Shown: positions 44,498 to 53,392 of the stretch, piece by piece
Layout: each line of letters starts with the position of its first letter
How positions within the stretch are numbered: the first letter of the stretch is position 1
From: Oscillospiraceae bacterium
Lineage (GTDB): Bacteria; Bacillota; Clostridia; Oscillospirales; Oscillospiraceae
Assembly (NCBI GenBank): GCA_017515345.1
Contig: JAFWFZ010000016.1
Location: 1 to 64,000, forward strand
Length of the DNA: 64,000 nucleotides
Direction of reading: 5' to 3'
The notes under the pieces: model-generated
Databases searched by the model: none
What the model saw: only the letters and a program-made list of their open reading frames with translations
Told to the model about the DNA's origin: nothing
Program-made: the position numbers and the translations under genes

Positions 44498-45667
44498 ATG
44501 GATATTTTTGATAAGTGCTATGCCTTCACGCTTGCTGACGACTACAAGGCCCAGGGGATCTATCCCTATTTCCGCGCTCTTGAGACCCGCCAGGATACCG
44601 AGGTCATCATGGAGGGCAAGCGCCGCATCATGCTGGGCTCCAACAACTACCTGGGGCTCACCACCTGCCCCGAGGTCATCGAGGCGGGCATCAAGGCGTT
44701 TGAGCAGTACGGCTCCGGCTGCTCCGGCTCCCGCTTCCTGAACGGCACCCTGCAGCTCCACCTGGAGCTGGAGGCGGAGCTGCGCGACTTCCTGCGCAAG
44801 GACGACGTGATCACCTTCTCCACCGGTTTCCAGTCCAACCTGGGCATTATCTCCGCCATCGTCGGCCGCAACGACTACGTGATCTGCGACAGGGAGAACC
44901 ACGCCAGCATCTACGACGGCTGCCGCCTCTCCTACGGCAAAATGCTCCGCTATCAGCACGCCGACATGGCAGACCTTGAAAAGGTCCTGGCCCGCGTGCC
45001 CGACACAGCCGGCATCCTCATCGTGACGGACGGCGTGTTCAGCATGGGCGGCGACGTGGCGAAGCTGCCGGAGATCGTGGCCCTTGCCAAAAAGTACGGC
45101 GCCCGCGTCATGGTGGACGACGCCCACGGCCTCGGCGTGATGGGCGAGGGCGGCCGCGGCACAGCCAGCCACTTCGGTCTGGAGAATGAGGTGGACATCT
45201 ACATGGGCACCTTCTCCAAGTCGCTGGCGAGCCTGGGCGGCTACATGGCCGGCGACGCCAAGGTCGTGGACTACGTGCGCCACAATTCCCGTCCATATAT
45301 TTTCTCCGCCTCCATGACTCCCGCCTCCGCCGCATCGGCCCTGGCCGCTCTCCGTTACCTGCGGAAGCATCCGGAGATCGTCGATCGGCTGCGCTCCCTG
45401 GGCAACTACGCCAGGGATGGACTCAAAAAGCGCGGGCTGGAGATCATCGAGTCCGAGACTCCCATCGTTCCCATCTACACCTACGACGCTGTCAACACCC
45501 TTACCAAGGCCAAGGAGCTCTATGATGCGGGCGTTTACGTGAACTCCTCCCTGCCCCCCGCCACCCCGCCGGACGGCTGCCTGCTGCGCACCAGCTATAT
45601 GGCGAGCCACACGGAAGCGCTGCTGGACGAGGCCATGGACATCATCCAAAAGGTGATGCTGGGCTGA
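44498..45667 (+). CDS. Alpha-oxoamine synthase resembling serine palmitoyltransferase
   Basis: A 389-residue PLP enzyme of the family that condenses an amino acid with an acyl-CoA. PLP lysine is Lys241 in MGTFSKSLASLGGY; His135 (DRENHASI) and DDAHGLG are conserved. Details recall bacterial serine palmitoyltransferases more than Kbl/BioF: GIYPYFRALETRQDTEVIM, the FSKSLASLGG context, HNSRPYIFSAS, and a SLPPATPPDGCLLRTSYMASHT insertion before the C-terminus. The next gene is a short-chain reductase overlapping by one base, as ketone product plus reductase would demand. Amino-acid and acyl specificity cannot be read; Kbl-like activity remains the alternative. Confidence 0.85.
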   Translation: MDIFDKCYAFTLADDYKAQGIYPYFRALETRQDTEVIMEGKRRIMLGSNNYLGLTTCPEVIEAGIKAFEQYGSGCSGSRFLNGTLQLHLELEAELRDFLRKDDVITFSTGFQSNLGIISAIVGRNDYVICDRENHASIYDGCRLSYGKMLRYQHADMADLEKVLARVPDTAGILIVTDGVFSMGGDVAKLPEIVALAKKYGARVMVDDAHGLGVMGEGGRGTASHFGLENEVDIYMGTFSKSLASLGGYMAGDAKVVDYVRHNSRPYIFSASMTPASAASALAALRYLRKHPEIVDRLRSLGNYARDGLKKRGLEIIESETPIVPIYTYDAVNTLTKAKELYDAGVYVNSSLPPATPPDGCLLRTSYMASHTEALLDEAMDIIQKVMLG

Positions 45668-46458
45668 TGGCAAAAACGGTCGTCATCACGGGCGGCAGCT
45701 CCGGCATTGGCAGGGCTGCCGCCCGTGCCCTCATGAACAGCGGGAACCGTGTCTACGAGCTCTCCCGCACCGGCGCCGATTCGGACAGCGTCACCCATAT
45801 CACCGCCGACGTGACGGACGAAGCGTCGCTCCGCTCCGCGGCGGATGAGATCGTCCGGCGCGAGGGGCGCATCGACGCGCTCATCTGCTGCGCCGGCTTC
45901 GGCATTTCCGGCGCCGTGGAATTCACGGAGACGGAGGCTGCGCAGCGCCTTATGGACGTGAACTTCTTCGGCGTGGTACGCACGGTGATCGCCTTTATGC
46001 CGCATCTCCGCGAATCCCGCGGCCGGGTCGTGCTCATCAGCTCCATCGCCGGGATCCTGCCCATCCCCTTCCAGACCTACTATTCCGCCTCCAAGGCAGC
46101 CATCAACGCCTACGCCGCCGCCCTGCAGAACGAGGTGCGGCCATTCGGCGTCAGCGTCTGTGCCGTCATGCCCGGGGACATCAGGACGGGCTTCACCGCA
46201 GCCAGGGAGAAGTCACAAAAGGGCGATGAACTCTACAACGGGCGCATCTCCCGGTCTGTTGCCCGTATGGAGAAGGACGAGACGGAGGGCATGTCGCCCG
46301 ACGCCGCCGGAGCGTACATCGCCAGGATCGCCCTGAAAAAGCGCGTCAAGCCCTATTACTCCGTCGGGTTCGTCTACAAACTGTTCTCCGTCATCTACCG
46401 GGTGCTGCCATGGCGGTTCATCAGCTTCATACTATATAAGATGTACGGCGGAGAATGA
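45667..46458 (+). CDS. Short-chain dehydrogenase/reductase, membrane-associated C-terminus
   Basis: A 263-residue classical SDR: cofactor loop TGGSSGIG (residues 9-16), Ser125/126 and YxxxK at Tyr139-Lys143 (YSASK). The last 35 residues (YSVGFVYKLFSVIYRVLP, then RFISFILYKMYGG) are hydrophobic/basic, as in membrane-bound lipid reductases such as 3-ketosphinganine reductase. Its ATG overlaps the stop of the serine-palmitoyltransferase-like gene, so the two proteins are coupled. I infer that it reduces the 3-keto product of that enzyme. Generic ketoreductase activity is the fallback. Confidence 0.88.
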   Translation: MAKTVVITGGSSGIGRAAARALMNSGNRVYELSRTGADSDSVTHITADVTDEASLRSAADEIVRREGRIDALICCAGFGISGAVEFTETEAAQRLMDVNFFGVVRTVIAFMPHLRESRGRVVLISSIAGILPIPFQTYYSASKAAINAYAAALQNEVRPFGVSVCAVMPGDIRTGFTAAREKSQKGDELYNGRISRSVARMEKDETEGMSPDAAGAYIARIALKKRVKPYYSVGFVYKLFSVIYRVLPWRFISFILYKMYGGE

Positions 46459-46481
46459 ACCGCGTGAACGGAGGAGAGAAC

Positions 46482-46631
46482 ATGAACGATACCAAGGCCG
46501 GGCGCAGCGTCGCGCCCGACGATATCTGCCAAAAATTCGTCCGGATCCCGGAATCCCTCATCGAGGAACCGGAGGTCTGCGAGTGGTGTGAGTATTACAG
46601 AGATGGGCTGTGTGTTGCGGATGAGGCGTGA
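46482..46631 (+). CDS. 49-residue Cys-containing small protein
   Basis: A small open frame 23 bp after the SDR stop, behind an excellent site (GGAGGAG, 6 bp). The product (MNDTKAGRSVAPDD..., then EVCEWCEYYRDGLCVADEA) has four Cys at 16, 33, 36 and 44; the CxxC plus distal Cys could bind zinc or an iron-sulfur cluster. There is no membrane segment. I do not recognise it; its position suggests it belongs to the SPT-like/SDR unit. Confidence 0.7.
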   Translation: MNDTKAGRSVAPDDICQKFVRIPESLIEEPEVCEWCEYYRDGLCVADEA

Positions 46632-47010
46632 CACGGGCGAAGCTTTGTCAAATGAAAAGTCATTCATATGAAATTGGCGTTTTCAATAGTTATTTTTACT
46701 GTTATTTGTGATTTTGTGGAAAACGACCGGCGTCAGCGGGGAACGGCCCCTCTCAGAAAACGAGCCGTTTTGTAAAAATCCATCATTCGCCGGATATAAA
46801 TCCATCATTTCCATTATCTGTAATGACGCTGAAAGAAACTGTTGAACTCTCATGCTTTTTGATATATAATATTTGAGCTTTTATATTAGCTCTTTACCGG
46901 ATCGCATGGCAAACAATTGCCGGGCTTTTCAATGTCTGCCGGGAGGCAGAGCTCTGGCCCGCACGTTTCCCGCGGGCTGCTGCCTGCGCTCACTCAACAG
47001 GAGGACCCAG
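46632..47010 (+). other. AT-rich intergenic region upstream of pepF
   Basis: About 379 bp of lower GC than its surroundings. It contains two direct copies of AAATCCATCATT (46776-46787 and 46798-46809, exactly 22 bp apart), then the pepF promoter (46842-46870) and a leader of about 135 nt. No terminator hairpin with T-run was seen after the small Cys gene. Confidence 0.6.
46842..46870 (+). promoter_or_regulatory. pepF promoter
   Basis: TTGAAC (46842-46847), 17 bp, TATAAT (46865-46870), preceded by the phased direct repeats at 46776-46809. Confidence 0.8.
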
Positions 47011-48714
47011 ATGAAGTTTTCTCAGATGCCCTATTCGCGCCCTGACATGGACGCTGCGAAAAAGCATATGGCTGCACTCACGGAGAGGCTGAAAGCCTCC
47101 GCGAGCTACGAGGAGGCCAGAGCTGTTTTCCTTGAGTCGGAAGAGTTTTCCAAGCACATTTCCACCGCCGGGACCCTGGCCAGCATCCGTCACTCCATTG
47201 ACACAAAGGACGCGTTTTACGACGAGGAGCAGAAATACTGGAACAGCGTCGGCCCTGAGCTGCAGGAGTATGCGCAGGCCTGGACCGCCGCCATGCTGGC
47301 GTCTCCCTTCCGCAAAGAGTTTGCCGAGGAGTTCGGCGATCTGATGTTCATCAATGCTGAAATCGAGCTCAAGACCTTTTCGCCTGAGATCATCCCCCAG
47401 CTTCAGAAGGAGGCGCAGACGGCCGACGATTATGAGAATCTGCTGGCCAGCGCGCAGATCCCCTTCCGGGGCGGTGTGTACACCATCGCACAGATGGCCC
47501 CCTTTAAGCTGGACGCGGACGATGACACACGGCTGGAGGCGTGGCGCACCGAGGGGCAGTGGTACAAGGACAACCAGGCGAAGCTGGACGAGCTGTACGA
47601 TACCCTTGTCAAGCTGCGGGACGAGATGGGCAGAAAGCTGGGCTATGACGGGTACACCACCCTTGGCTACTACCGCATGGGCCGCAACTGCTACACCAAG
47701 GAGGACGTGGAGAGATTCCGCGAGGCCGTGGTGAAGTATCTGGTGCCGCTGGCCGTCAAGGTCTACCGGGACCAGGCGGCGCGGCTGGGCGTCCCCTATC
47801 CCATGAGCTTCGCCGATGCTGCGCTCATGTTCCGCTCCGGCAACGCGAAGCCCCAGGGCACTGCCGACGATATCCTGGCCCACGGCCGCAGATTTTACAA
47901 CGAGCTTTCCCCCGAGACGGGCGAGTTCTTCTCCATGATGCTGGACAACGAGCTCATGGACGTGCTGGCCAAGGAGGGCAAGGCCGGAGGCGGCTACTGC
48001 ACCTCTATCGAGGACTACGGCGTTCCCTTTATCTTCGCGAACTTCAACGGCACCCGCGACGATGTGGAGACCGTTACCCACGAAGCGGGCCACGCCTTCG
48101 CCGGCTGGCTTAACCGCGACCGAATCCCCGCTTCCACCGGATGGCCAACCATGGAGGGCTGCGAGGTCCATTCCATGTCCATGGAATTCTTCGCCTGGCC
48201 CTGGGCCGAGGGGTTTTTCGGCCCCGACACCAGGAAATTCCTCTATAGCCACCTGGCCGGCGGGCTGACCTTCATCCCTTACGGCACCATGGTGGACCAC
48301 TTCCAGCACATCGTGTACGAAAAGCCCGAGCTGACTCCGCGCCAGCGGCACGAGGTATGGAAGGAGCTGCTGGGCGTGTATATGCCCTGGCTCCGGCTGG
48401 ACGGCGATATCCCCTTCTATTCCGAGGGGGAGGGCTGGCAGCGCCAGCACCACATCTATTCCAGTCCCTTCTATTACATCGACTACTGCCTGGCCCAGAC
48501 TGTGGCCCTGGAATTCTGGGCCATGATCCAGGAGGACCCGAAGGCCGCCTGGAAAAAGTATATGGCTTATACCTCCCAGGGCGGCAGCAGGGTGTTTACC
48601 GAGCTTTTGAAAAACGCGGGGCTCGACTCCCCCTTTGACGAGAGCTGTCTGCGCGGCGTCTGCGAAAAAGCGGGCCGGTGGCTGCAGGACTACGACCTCA
48701 CGGGGATTGAATGA
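47011..48714 (+). CDS. pepF: M3-family oligoendopeptidase (PepF type)
   Basis: A 567-residue cytoplasmic zinc oligopeptidase that trims short peptides. The catalytic motif is THEAGHAFAGW with the downstream Glu in the MEGCEVHSMSMEFF segment; YCLAQTVALEFWAM is family-typical. ATG 47011 has ACAGGAGG upstream. It degrades peptides of the kind imported by the ABC system encoded 2.7 kb downstream. It is coupled to the next gene by a 4-bp overlap. Confidence 0.94.
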   Translation: MKFSQMPYSRPDMDAAKKHMAALTERLKASASYEEARAVFLESEEFSKHISTAGTLASIRHSIDTKDAFYDEEQKYWNSVGPELQEYAQAWTAAMLASPFRKEFAEEFGDLMFINAEIELKTFSPEIIPQLQKEAQTADDYENLLASAQIPFRGGVYTIAQMAPFKLDADDDTRLEAWRTEGQWYKDNQAKLDELYDTLVKLRDEMGRKLGYDGYTTLGYYRMGRNCYTKEDVERFREAVVKYLVPLAVKVYRDQAARLGVPYPMSFADAALMFRSGNAKPQGTADDILAHGRRFYNELSPETGEFFSMMLDNELMDVLAKEGKAGGGYCTSIEDYGVPFIFANFNGTRDDVETVTHEAGHAFAGWLNRDRIPASTGWPTMEGCEVHSMSMEFFAWPWAEGFFGPDTRKFLYSHLAGGLTFIPYGTMVDHFQHIVYEKPELTPRQRHEVWKELLGVYMPWLRLDGDIPFYSEGEGWQRQHHIYSSPFYYIDYCLAQTVALEFWAMIQEDPKAAWKKYMAYTSQGGSRVFTELLKNAGLDSPFDESCLRGVCEKAGRWLQDYDLTGIE

Positions 48715-49277
48715 TGTTCGGGAAAAAAAGCGCCCGCCGGTCGTATCTGGATGATTATCACCGTACCGCCAGCGGCGAGTACATTTATACAGGCGCGATT
48801 TACATCTTCGAGGCCGGAGAAGAATCCCGGGTAAAGTATAAAAAGACGCTCTGGCTCCTGACCGCTCCCATGATCGTCCTGGCTGTGATCGGCGGTTTTC
48901 TCCGGGTGCCGGGGATGGTGCACATGAACGGGGTGCCCAGCGTTCCCTACATCATGATCCCCTATACCGCGGAGCTCATTCTTGCCGTTCTGGCAAACTG
49001 GGGCATGGCCTCCATGAACGGGAAAACGCTGCGGGAATACACCTATAAGCGCACCGTCCTGCGTCTTCCCAAGGTATATACCATCGCCATGATCGCCGCG
49101 CTGATCGGCCTTGTGGGCGAGATCGTTTTCATAGCGATCTTCGGGACCTTCGGCCACACCGGACTAGCCGTTCTCTACTGCGTGTTCAAGATCATCAGCG
49201 CCGGACTGAACTATTTTGCACAGAAAGTGATCAAGAATTCCCGCTGGCTCCGCCGTGCGGGTTCGGCCATCAAGTGA
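48711..49277 (+). CDS. Unrecognised four-helix membrane protein coupled to pepF
   Basis: A 188-residue protein overlapping the pepF stop (ATGA). A hydrophilic N-terminus (about 1-45) precedes helices at about 47-65, 80-100, 122-145 and 147-168; the end is basic (KVIKNSRWLRRAGSAIK). It resembles no family I can name. Translational coupling suggests it works with, or is regulated with, the oligopeptidase. ATG 48711 and the next codon ATG 48714 are both possible starts. Confidence 0.78.
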   Translation: MMFGKKSARRSYLDDYHRTASGEYIYTGAIYIFEAGEESRVKYKKTLWLLTAPMIVLAVIGGFLRVPGMVHMNGVPSVPYIMIPYTAELILAVLANWGMASMNGKTLREYTYKRTVLRLPKVYTIAMIAALIGLVGEIVFIAIFGTFGHTGLAVLYCVFKIISAGLNYFAQKVIKNSRWLRRAGSAIK

Positions 49278-49689
49278 TCGGTCTGTTTTAAATGACCGAA
49301 AGCTTCTCAAAGCAGGCATGCCTGCTTTGCTTCCGGCTTGCCGGAAGAGGGTTTTCCAGCTCCCCGGCGCTTTTCCAGCTCCCGCCGTCTCCCCGTCTCC
49401 TCGCACGCGAGCCCAGCATTGCGGGTCGCGGCGAATAAGGAGGAATCGCGGAACGAGTGAGCTTTCGGCTTCTTGCCGGAAGCGAAGGATGTGTTGATTA
49501 TCCCGGCGCTTTTCCAGCTCCCGCTGTCTCCCCGTCTCCTCGCACGCGAGCCCAGCATTGCGGGTCGCGGCGAATATGGAGGAATCGCGGAACGAGTGAG
49601 CTTTCGGCTTCTTGCCGGAAGCGAAGGATGTGGAGCTGATTCCGACGTGGACTTCGGGTTTTCCCGTTGAAATAAAATGAAAAGGAGAT
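49278..49689 (+). other. Repeat-containing intergenic region before the peptide transporter
   Basis: About 412 bp without a credible gene. In order: a CGGTC/GACCG hairpin (about 49279-49298), a perfect 22-bp palindrome (49308-49329), an 8-bp-stem hairpin (49330-49347), two 131-bp direct repeats (49363-49493 and 49502-49632) and a short AT-rich leader to the binding-protein gene. No clear promoter was seen between the repeats and the gene. Confidence 0.75.
49363..49632. repeat. Tandem 131-bp direct repeat
   Basis: Copies 49363-49493 and 49502-49632 lie 139 bp apart and differ at only two positions (49386/49525 and 49438/49577). Each contains CTCGCACGCGAG and ends in a hairpin-forming CGGCTTCTTGCCGGAAG. 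Such high identity implies recent duplication, gene conversion, or an interspersed element present elsewhere in the genome. Confidence 0.9.
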
Positions 49690-52191
49690 ATGAAACCAAT
49701 GAAAATGAAGTCCTTGATCGCATTGGTGCTGGCTCTTGTGATGTGCCTCGGCGTTTTCGCCGGCTGCGCATCCAAGCCCTCCACCGAGCCCGCAGCCTCC
49801 ACCGAGCCTGCGGCGTCCACCGAGCCCGCAGCTTCCACGGAGCCTGCGGCATCCACTGAGCCCGCGCCCTCGGAGGAGCCCTCCGCTGAGCCCGCGCCTC
49901 CCGTGACCGGCGCTCCCGCGTTCGAGTTCACGGATGTGACCGCCCCCACCATCGCCCGTCCCGAGAAGAAAGCCACCAAGACCGCTTCCGACGATACCCC
50001 CCTGGTGGTCGGCTACAGCCCCTTCAACAGCCGCTTCTCCCCCTTCTTCTCCCAGACTGCCTATGACCAGGACGTCCAGGCCATGACGCAGCTGTATCTG
50101 CTGACCAGCGACCGTACCGGCGCTGTCATCCAGAACGGCATCAAGGGCGAGACTGTTGAATACAACGGCACTCCCTACACCTACTACGGCCCCGCCGATC
50201 TGAAGATCACCGAGGCTGAGGACGGCAAGGTCTACTACGACTTCAACCTCCGCAAGGATATCGTCTTCTCTGACGGTACTCCCCTGACCGTGGACGACGT
50301 CATCTTCTCCATGTACGTCCTCTGCGATCCCACCTATGACGGCTCCAGCACCCTGTACGCCCAGCCCATCGAGGGCATGGAGGCGTATCGCAGCGGTATG
50401 GACACCGTGCTGAACCTGATCTTCAACGCCGGCCGTGACAACACCGACTACACGTACTTCACCGCCGAGGAGCAGACCGCTTTCTGGCAGAAGTATGACG
50501 CCGCCACCACCGCGCTGGCCCAGGAGATCGTCGACTACTGCGTCGCCGCAGGCTACAACGAGGAAGGCGACATCACCGGCGCCGCCGCCAACTGGGGCTT
50601 CGGCATCCCGGAGAACGGCACCATCGCCGATTTCGCCGCCGCTCTGGAAGAGGCTTACGGCTCCGATGTGGCCGGCATGATCAACACCGAGAATGCAGGC
50701 TCCACCGTTGAGGATCTGTTCCCCGGCCTGGAAGAGTATTCCGGCAAGGGCGTGCAGACCGGTGAGTCCGCTCCCAACATCACCGGCATCCAGAAGATGG
50801 GCGACAATGCGCTCCGCATCGTCATGACCCAGGTCGACGCTACCGCCATCTATCAGCTTGGCTTTGCCATCGCCCCTCTGCATTACTACGGCGATAGGGC
50901 CCTGTTTGATTACGACAACAACTCCTTCGGCTTCCCGAAGGGCGACCTCTCCAGCGTCCGCGCCAAGACCACCCAGCCCATGGGCGCAGGCTGGTACAAA
51001 TTCGTGAAGTTCGAGAACGGCGTCGTGTATTTCGAGGCCAATGAGAACTACTACAAGGGCGCTCCCTACACCAAGTATGTCAACTTCGTGGAGTGCACCG
51101 CCGATGACGACAAGCTCAACGGCGTGACCACCGGCACCATCGACGTCACCGATCCCTCCTACTCCAACGACACCGTGGCCGCCATCGCCAAGGCCAACTC
51201 CAATGGCGAGCAGACCGGCGACAAGATCACCACCAACACCGTTGACAACCTTGGCTACGGCTACATCGGCATGAACGCCATCAACATGTCCGTGGGCGGC
51301 GACGGCGCCAGCGAAGCTTCCAAGAACCTGCGCCGCGCCTTCGGCACCATCTTCTCCGTGTACCGCGACGTGGCCATCGACTCCTACTACGGCGACCGCG
51401 CCAGCGTCATCAACTACCCGATCTCCAACACCTCCTGGGCTGCTCCCCGTCCTGCGGACGACGGCTATCAGGTGGCCTTCTCCACCGATATCGAGGGCAA
51501 CCCGATCTACACCTCCGATATGACCGCCGAGCAGAAGTACGACGCCGCCATGCAGGCCGCGCTGGGCTTCTTCGAGGCTGCCGGCTACACCGTTGAGAAC
51601 GGCCAGCTCACCGCCGCTCCCGAAGGCGCCAAGCTGGAGTACACCTTCTGGATCCCCGGCGACGGCACCGGCGACCACCCCGCCTTCATGATCGTCAACG
51701 AGGCAAAGAACGCCCTTGCCAAGGTTGGCATCAACCTCATCATCAAGGATCTGACCAACTCCTCCGAGCTGTGGGACAACCTGGACGCCATCCAGGTCGA
51801 GATGTGGGCCGCCGCCTGGGGCGCCACCGTCGATCCCGACATGTATCAGATCTACTACTCCGATGTGGCCAACGGCCCCTCCACCGCTGAGGGCATGAAC
51901 CCCATGGGCGGCCCTGCCCAGGGCGGCAGCAACTATGAGTACTGCATCGCCGATCCCGAGCTGGACGAGCTGATCATGGACGCCCGCGCCTCCACCAACC
52001 AGGAGTACCGCAAGGCCATGTATAAGGCCTGCCTTGACATCGTCATCGACTGGGCCACCGAGATCCCCACCTATCAGCGTCAGAACGCCATCATCTTCAG
52101 CACCGAGCGCGTTGACCTGAATACCATCACTCCCGACATCACCACCTTCTATCCCTGGATGCAGGAGATCGAGAACACCGAGCTCAACTGA
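49690..52191 (+). CDS. Peptide ABC transporter substrate-binding lipoprotein (family 5)
   Basis: An 833-residue exported lipoprotein: lipobox GVFAGCAS near residue 26, a linker of about five hexapeptide repeats (TEPAAS) encoded by 18-bp repeats, then an extracytoplasmic solute-binding family 5 domain (VVGYSPFNSRFSPFFSQTAYDQDVQ, RKDIVFSDGTPLTVDDVIFS, AGWYKFVKFENGVVYFEANENYYKG). It captures peptides for the permease encoded downstream. The protein is about 250 residues longer than typical, with an Ala/Glu-rich insertion (about 255-360). ATG 49690 is close to AAGGAG; ATG 49699 is the alternative. Confidence 0.93.
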   Translation: MKPMKMKSLIALVLALVMCLGVFAGCASKPSTEPAASTEPAASTEPAASTEPAASTEPAPSEEPSAEPAPPVTGAPAFEFTDVTAPTIARPEKKATKTASDDTPLVVGYSPFNSRFSPFFSQTAYDQDVQAMTQLYLLTSDRTGAVIQNGIKGETVEYNGTPYTYYGPADLKITEAEDGKVYYDFNLRKDIVFSDGTPLTVDDVIFSMYVLCDPTYDGSSTLYAQPIEGMEAYRSGMDTVLNLIFNAGRDNTDYTYFTAEEQTAFWQKYDAATTALAQEIVDYCVAAGYNEEGDITGAAANWGFGIPENGTIADFAAALEEAYGSDVAGMINTENAGSTVEDLFPGLEEYSGKGVQTGESAPNITGIQKMGDNALRIVMTQVDATAIYQLGFAIAPLHYYGDRALFDYDNNSFGFPKGDLSSVRAKTTQPMGAGWYKFVKFENGVVYFEANENYYKGAPYTKYVNFVECTADDDKLNGVTTGTIDVTDPSYSNDTVAAIAKANSNGEQTGDKITTNTVDNLGYGYIGMNAINMSVGGDGASEASKNLRRAFGTIFSVYRDVAIDSYYGDRASVINYPISNTSWAAPRPADDGYQVAFSTDIEGNPIYTSDMTAEQKYDAAMQAALGFFEAAGYTVENGQLTAAPEGAKLEYTFWIPGDGTGDHPAFMIVNEAKNALAKVGINLIIKDLTNSSELWDNLDAIQVEMWAAAWGATVDPDMYQIYYSDVANGPSTAEGMNPMGGPAQGGSNYEYCIADPELDELIMDARASTNQEYRKAMYKACLDIVIDWATEIPTYQRQNAIIFSTERVDLNTITPDITTFYPWMQEIENTELN

Positions 52192-52389
52192 GCAGAACCA
52201 CCGGCAGCAAGAAACTGAATGCCTTGCCCTGCGGTCCGCAAGGGCCGCAGGGCGCTTTCACACCACCGCATAACAAGGAACAGCCGGTCCCCGACCGTTT
52301 CCTGTTATGCGGCCGTGCGGATTTTCAGGCGAAGTCCCGCTGCACAGGAGCATGCAAGGACTTCGCATTCAGGAACGGAGGTTTTGCTC
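52192..52389 (+). promoter_or_regulatory. Hairpins between binding-protein and permease genes
   Basis: Two stable hairpins lie in this 198-bp gap: 52226-52253 (12-bp stem closed by a GCAA tetraloop, weak T-tract) and 52268-52310 (GCATAACA/TGTTATGC base). They probably protect the abundant binding-protein mRNA or partly terminate, lowering permease expression. Confidence 0.6.
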
Positions 52390-53376
52390 GTGCGCAAATT
52401 CATCATCAAGCGCATTCTGCTCTCGATCGTTATCTTTTTCTTCGTGATGCTCATCATCTATACGCTGATGCGCTGTCTGCCATCCTCGTATATCGAATCC
52501 ATCGCGCGGCAGAAATCCCAGCAGCCCGGCTCCAAGAGCTATCAGGAGTGGCTGGCCCAGCTCAACGCCATGTACGGCATGGACAAGGGCTTCCTCGGCG
52601 GCTATCTGAACTGGCTGGGCGATTTCCTGCGCGGACGCTTCGGCGACAGCTGGTATTACACCGTTCCCGTTATTCAGAGATTCCATGAGACGGTGTGGCT
52701 CTCCTTCACCATGGGCGCCATTGCCTTTTTGCTCGAGCTGATCATTGCCATTCCGCTGGGCATCGTCGCCGCGACGAAGCAATACTCAAAAACCGACTAT
52801 ATCATCTCCGTCATCGCTCTGGCGGGCATCAGCTTGCCGACCTTCTTCTTTGCGTCGCTTCTGAAGCTGGTCTTCTCCGTAAAGCTGGGCTGGTTCGACC
52901 TGTTCGGCCTAGTGGGACGCAATTATGAGCAGCTGGCGCCAGTGGGCCAGTTCTTCGACAAGGCGCATCACCTGGTGCTGCCTATCGTGACGCTGGTCGT
53001 GATCAGCATCGGCTCGCTCATGCGTTACACCCGCACGAACATGCTGGAGGTGCTCAACGCGGATTACATCCGCACTGCCCGCGCCAAGGGACTCAGCGAG
53101 CGCAAGGTCATCTATCGCCATGCGTTCCGCAATACGCTGATCCCGCTGGTCACCATCGTCGGCGGATCTCTGCCCGGGCTGTTTTCCGGCGCTCTCATCA
53201 CCGAGACGCTGTATTCTATCCCCGGTATCGGCTACACCTCCTACCACGCTATGGTGGGCGGGGATATTCCCTTCTCCATGTTCTATCTGGCCTTCCTGTC
53301 CATCCTGACGCTGGCCGGAAACCTGATATCCGACATCCTGTACGCCGTGGTCGATCCGCGGGTACGGATCGCTTAG
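52390..53376 (+). CDS. Peptide ABC transporter permease, DppB/OppB type
   Basis: A 328-residue inner-membrane permease with six helices. It starts at GTG 52390, 8 bp after GGAGG. The first helix (LLSIVIFFFVMLIIYTLMRCL) is followed by an extracytoplasmic loop and the C-terminal transport domain with the EAA-type coupling loop (ADYIRTARAKGLSERKVIYRHAFRNTLIP) and GALITETLYSIPGIG. It pairs with the DppC-type protein encoded 16 bp downstream. Confidence 0.95.
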   Translation: MRKFIIKRILLSIVIFFFVMLIIYTLMRCLPSSYIESIARQKSQQPGSKSYQEWLAQLNAMYGMDKGFLGGYLNWLGDFLRGRFGDSWYYTVPVIQRFHETVWLSFTMGAIAFLLELIIAIPLGIVAATKQYSKTDYIISVIALAGISLPTFFFASLLKLVFSVKLGWFDLFGLVGRNYEQLAPVGQFFDKAHHLVLPIVTLVVISIGSLMRYTRTNMLEVLNADYIRTARAKGLSERKVIYRHAFRNTLIPLVTIVGGSLPGLFSGALITETLYSIPGIGYTSYHAMVGGDIPFSMFYLAFLSILTLAGNLISDILYAVVDPRVRIA

Positions 53377-53392
53377 GAAGGAGGGAGAAGGC

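Noticed and set aside
49780-49905. Short tandem repeats as a possible CRISPR-like array
   Set aside because: They are in-frame 18-bp repeats that encode the TEPAAS linker of the binding protein; there are no spacers.
49498-51678. 726-codon minus-strand open frame opposite the peptide-binding protein
   Set aside because: Composition (Gly/Val/His-rich) is a mirror of the sense gene; no start signal, no family. The part within the tandem repeat reads open only because the repeat is in frame with it.
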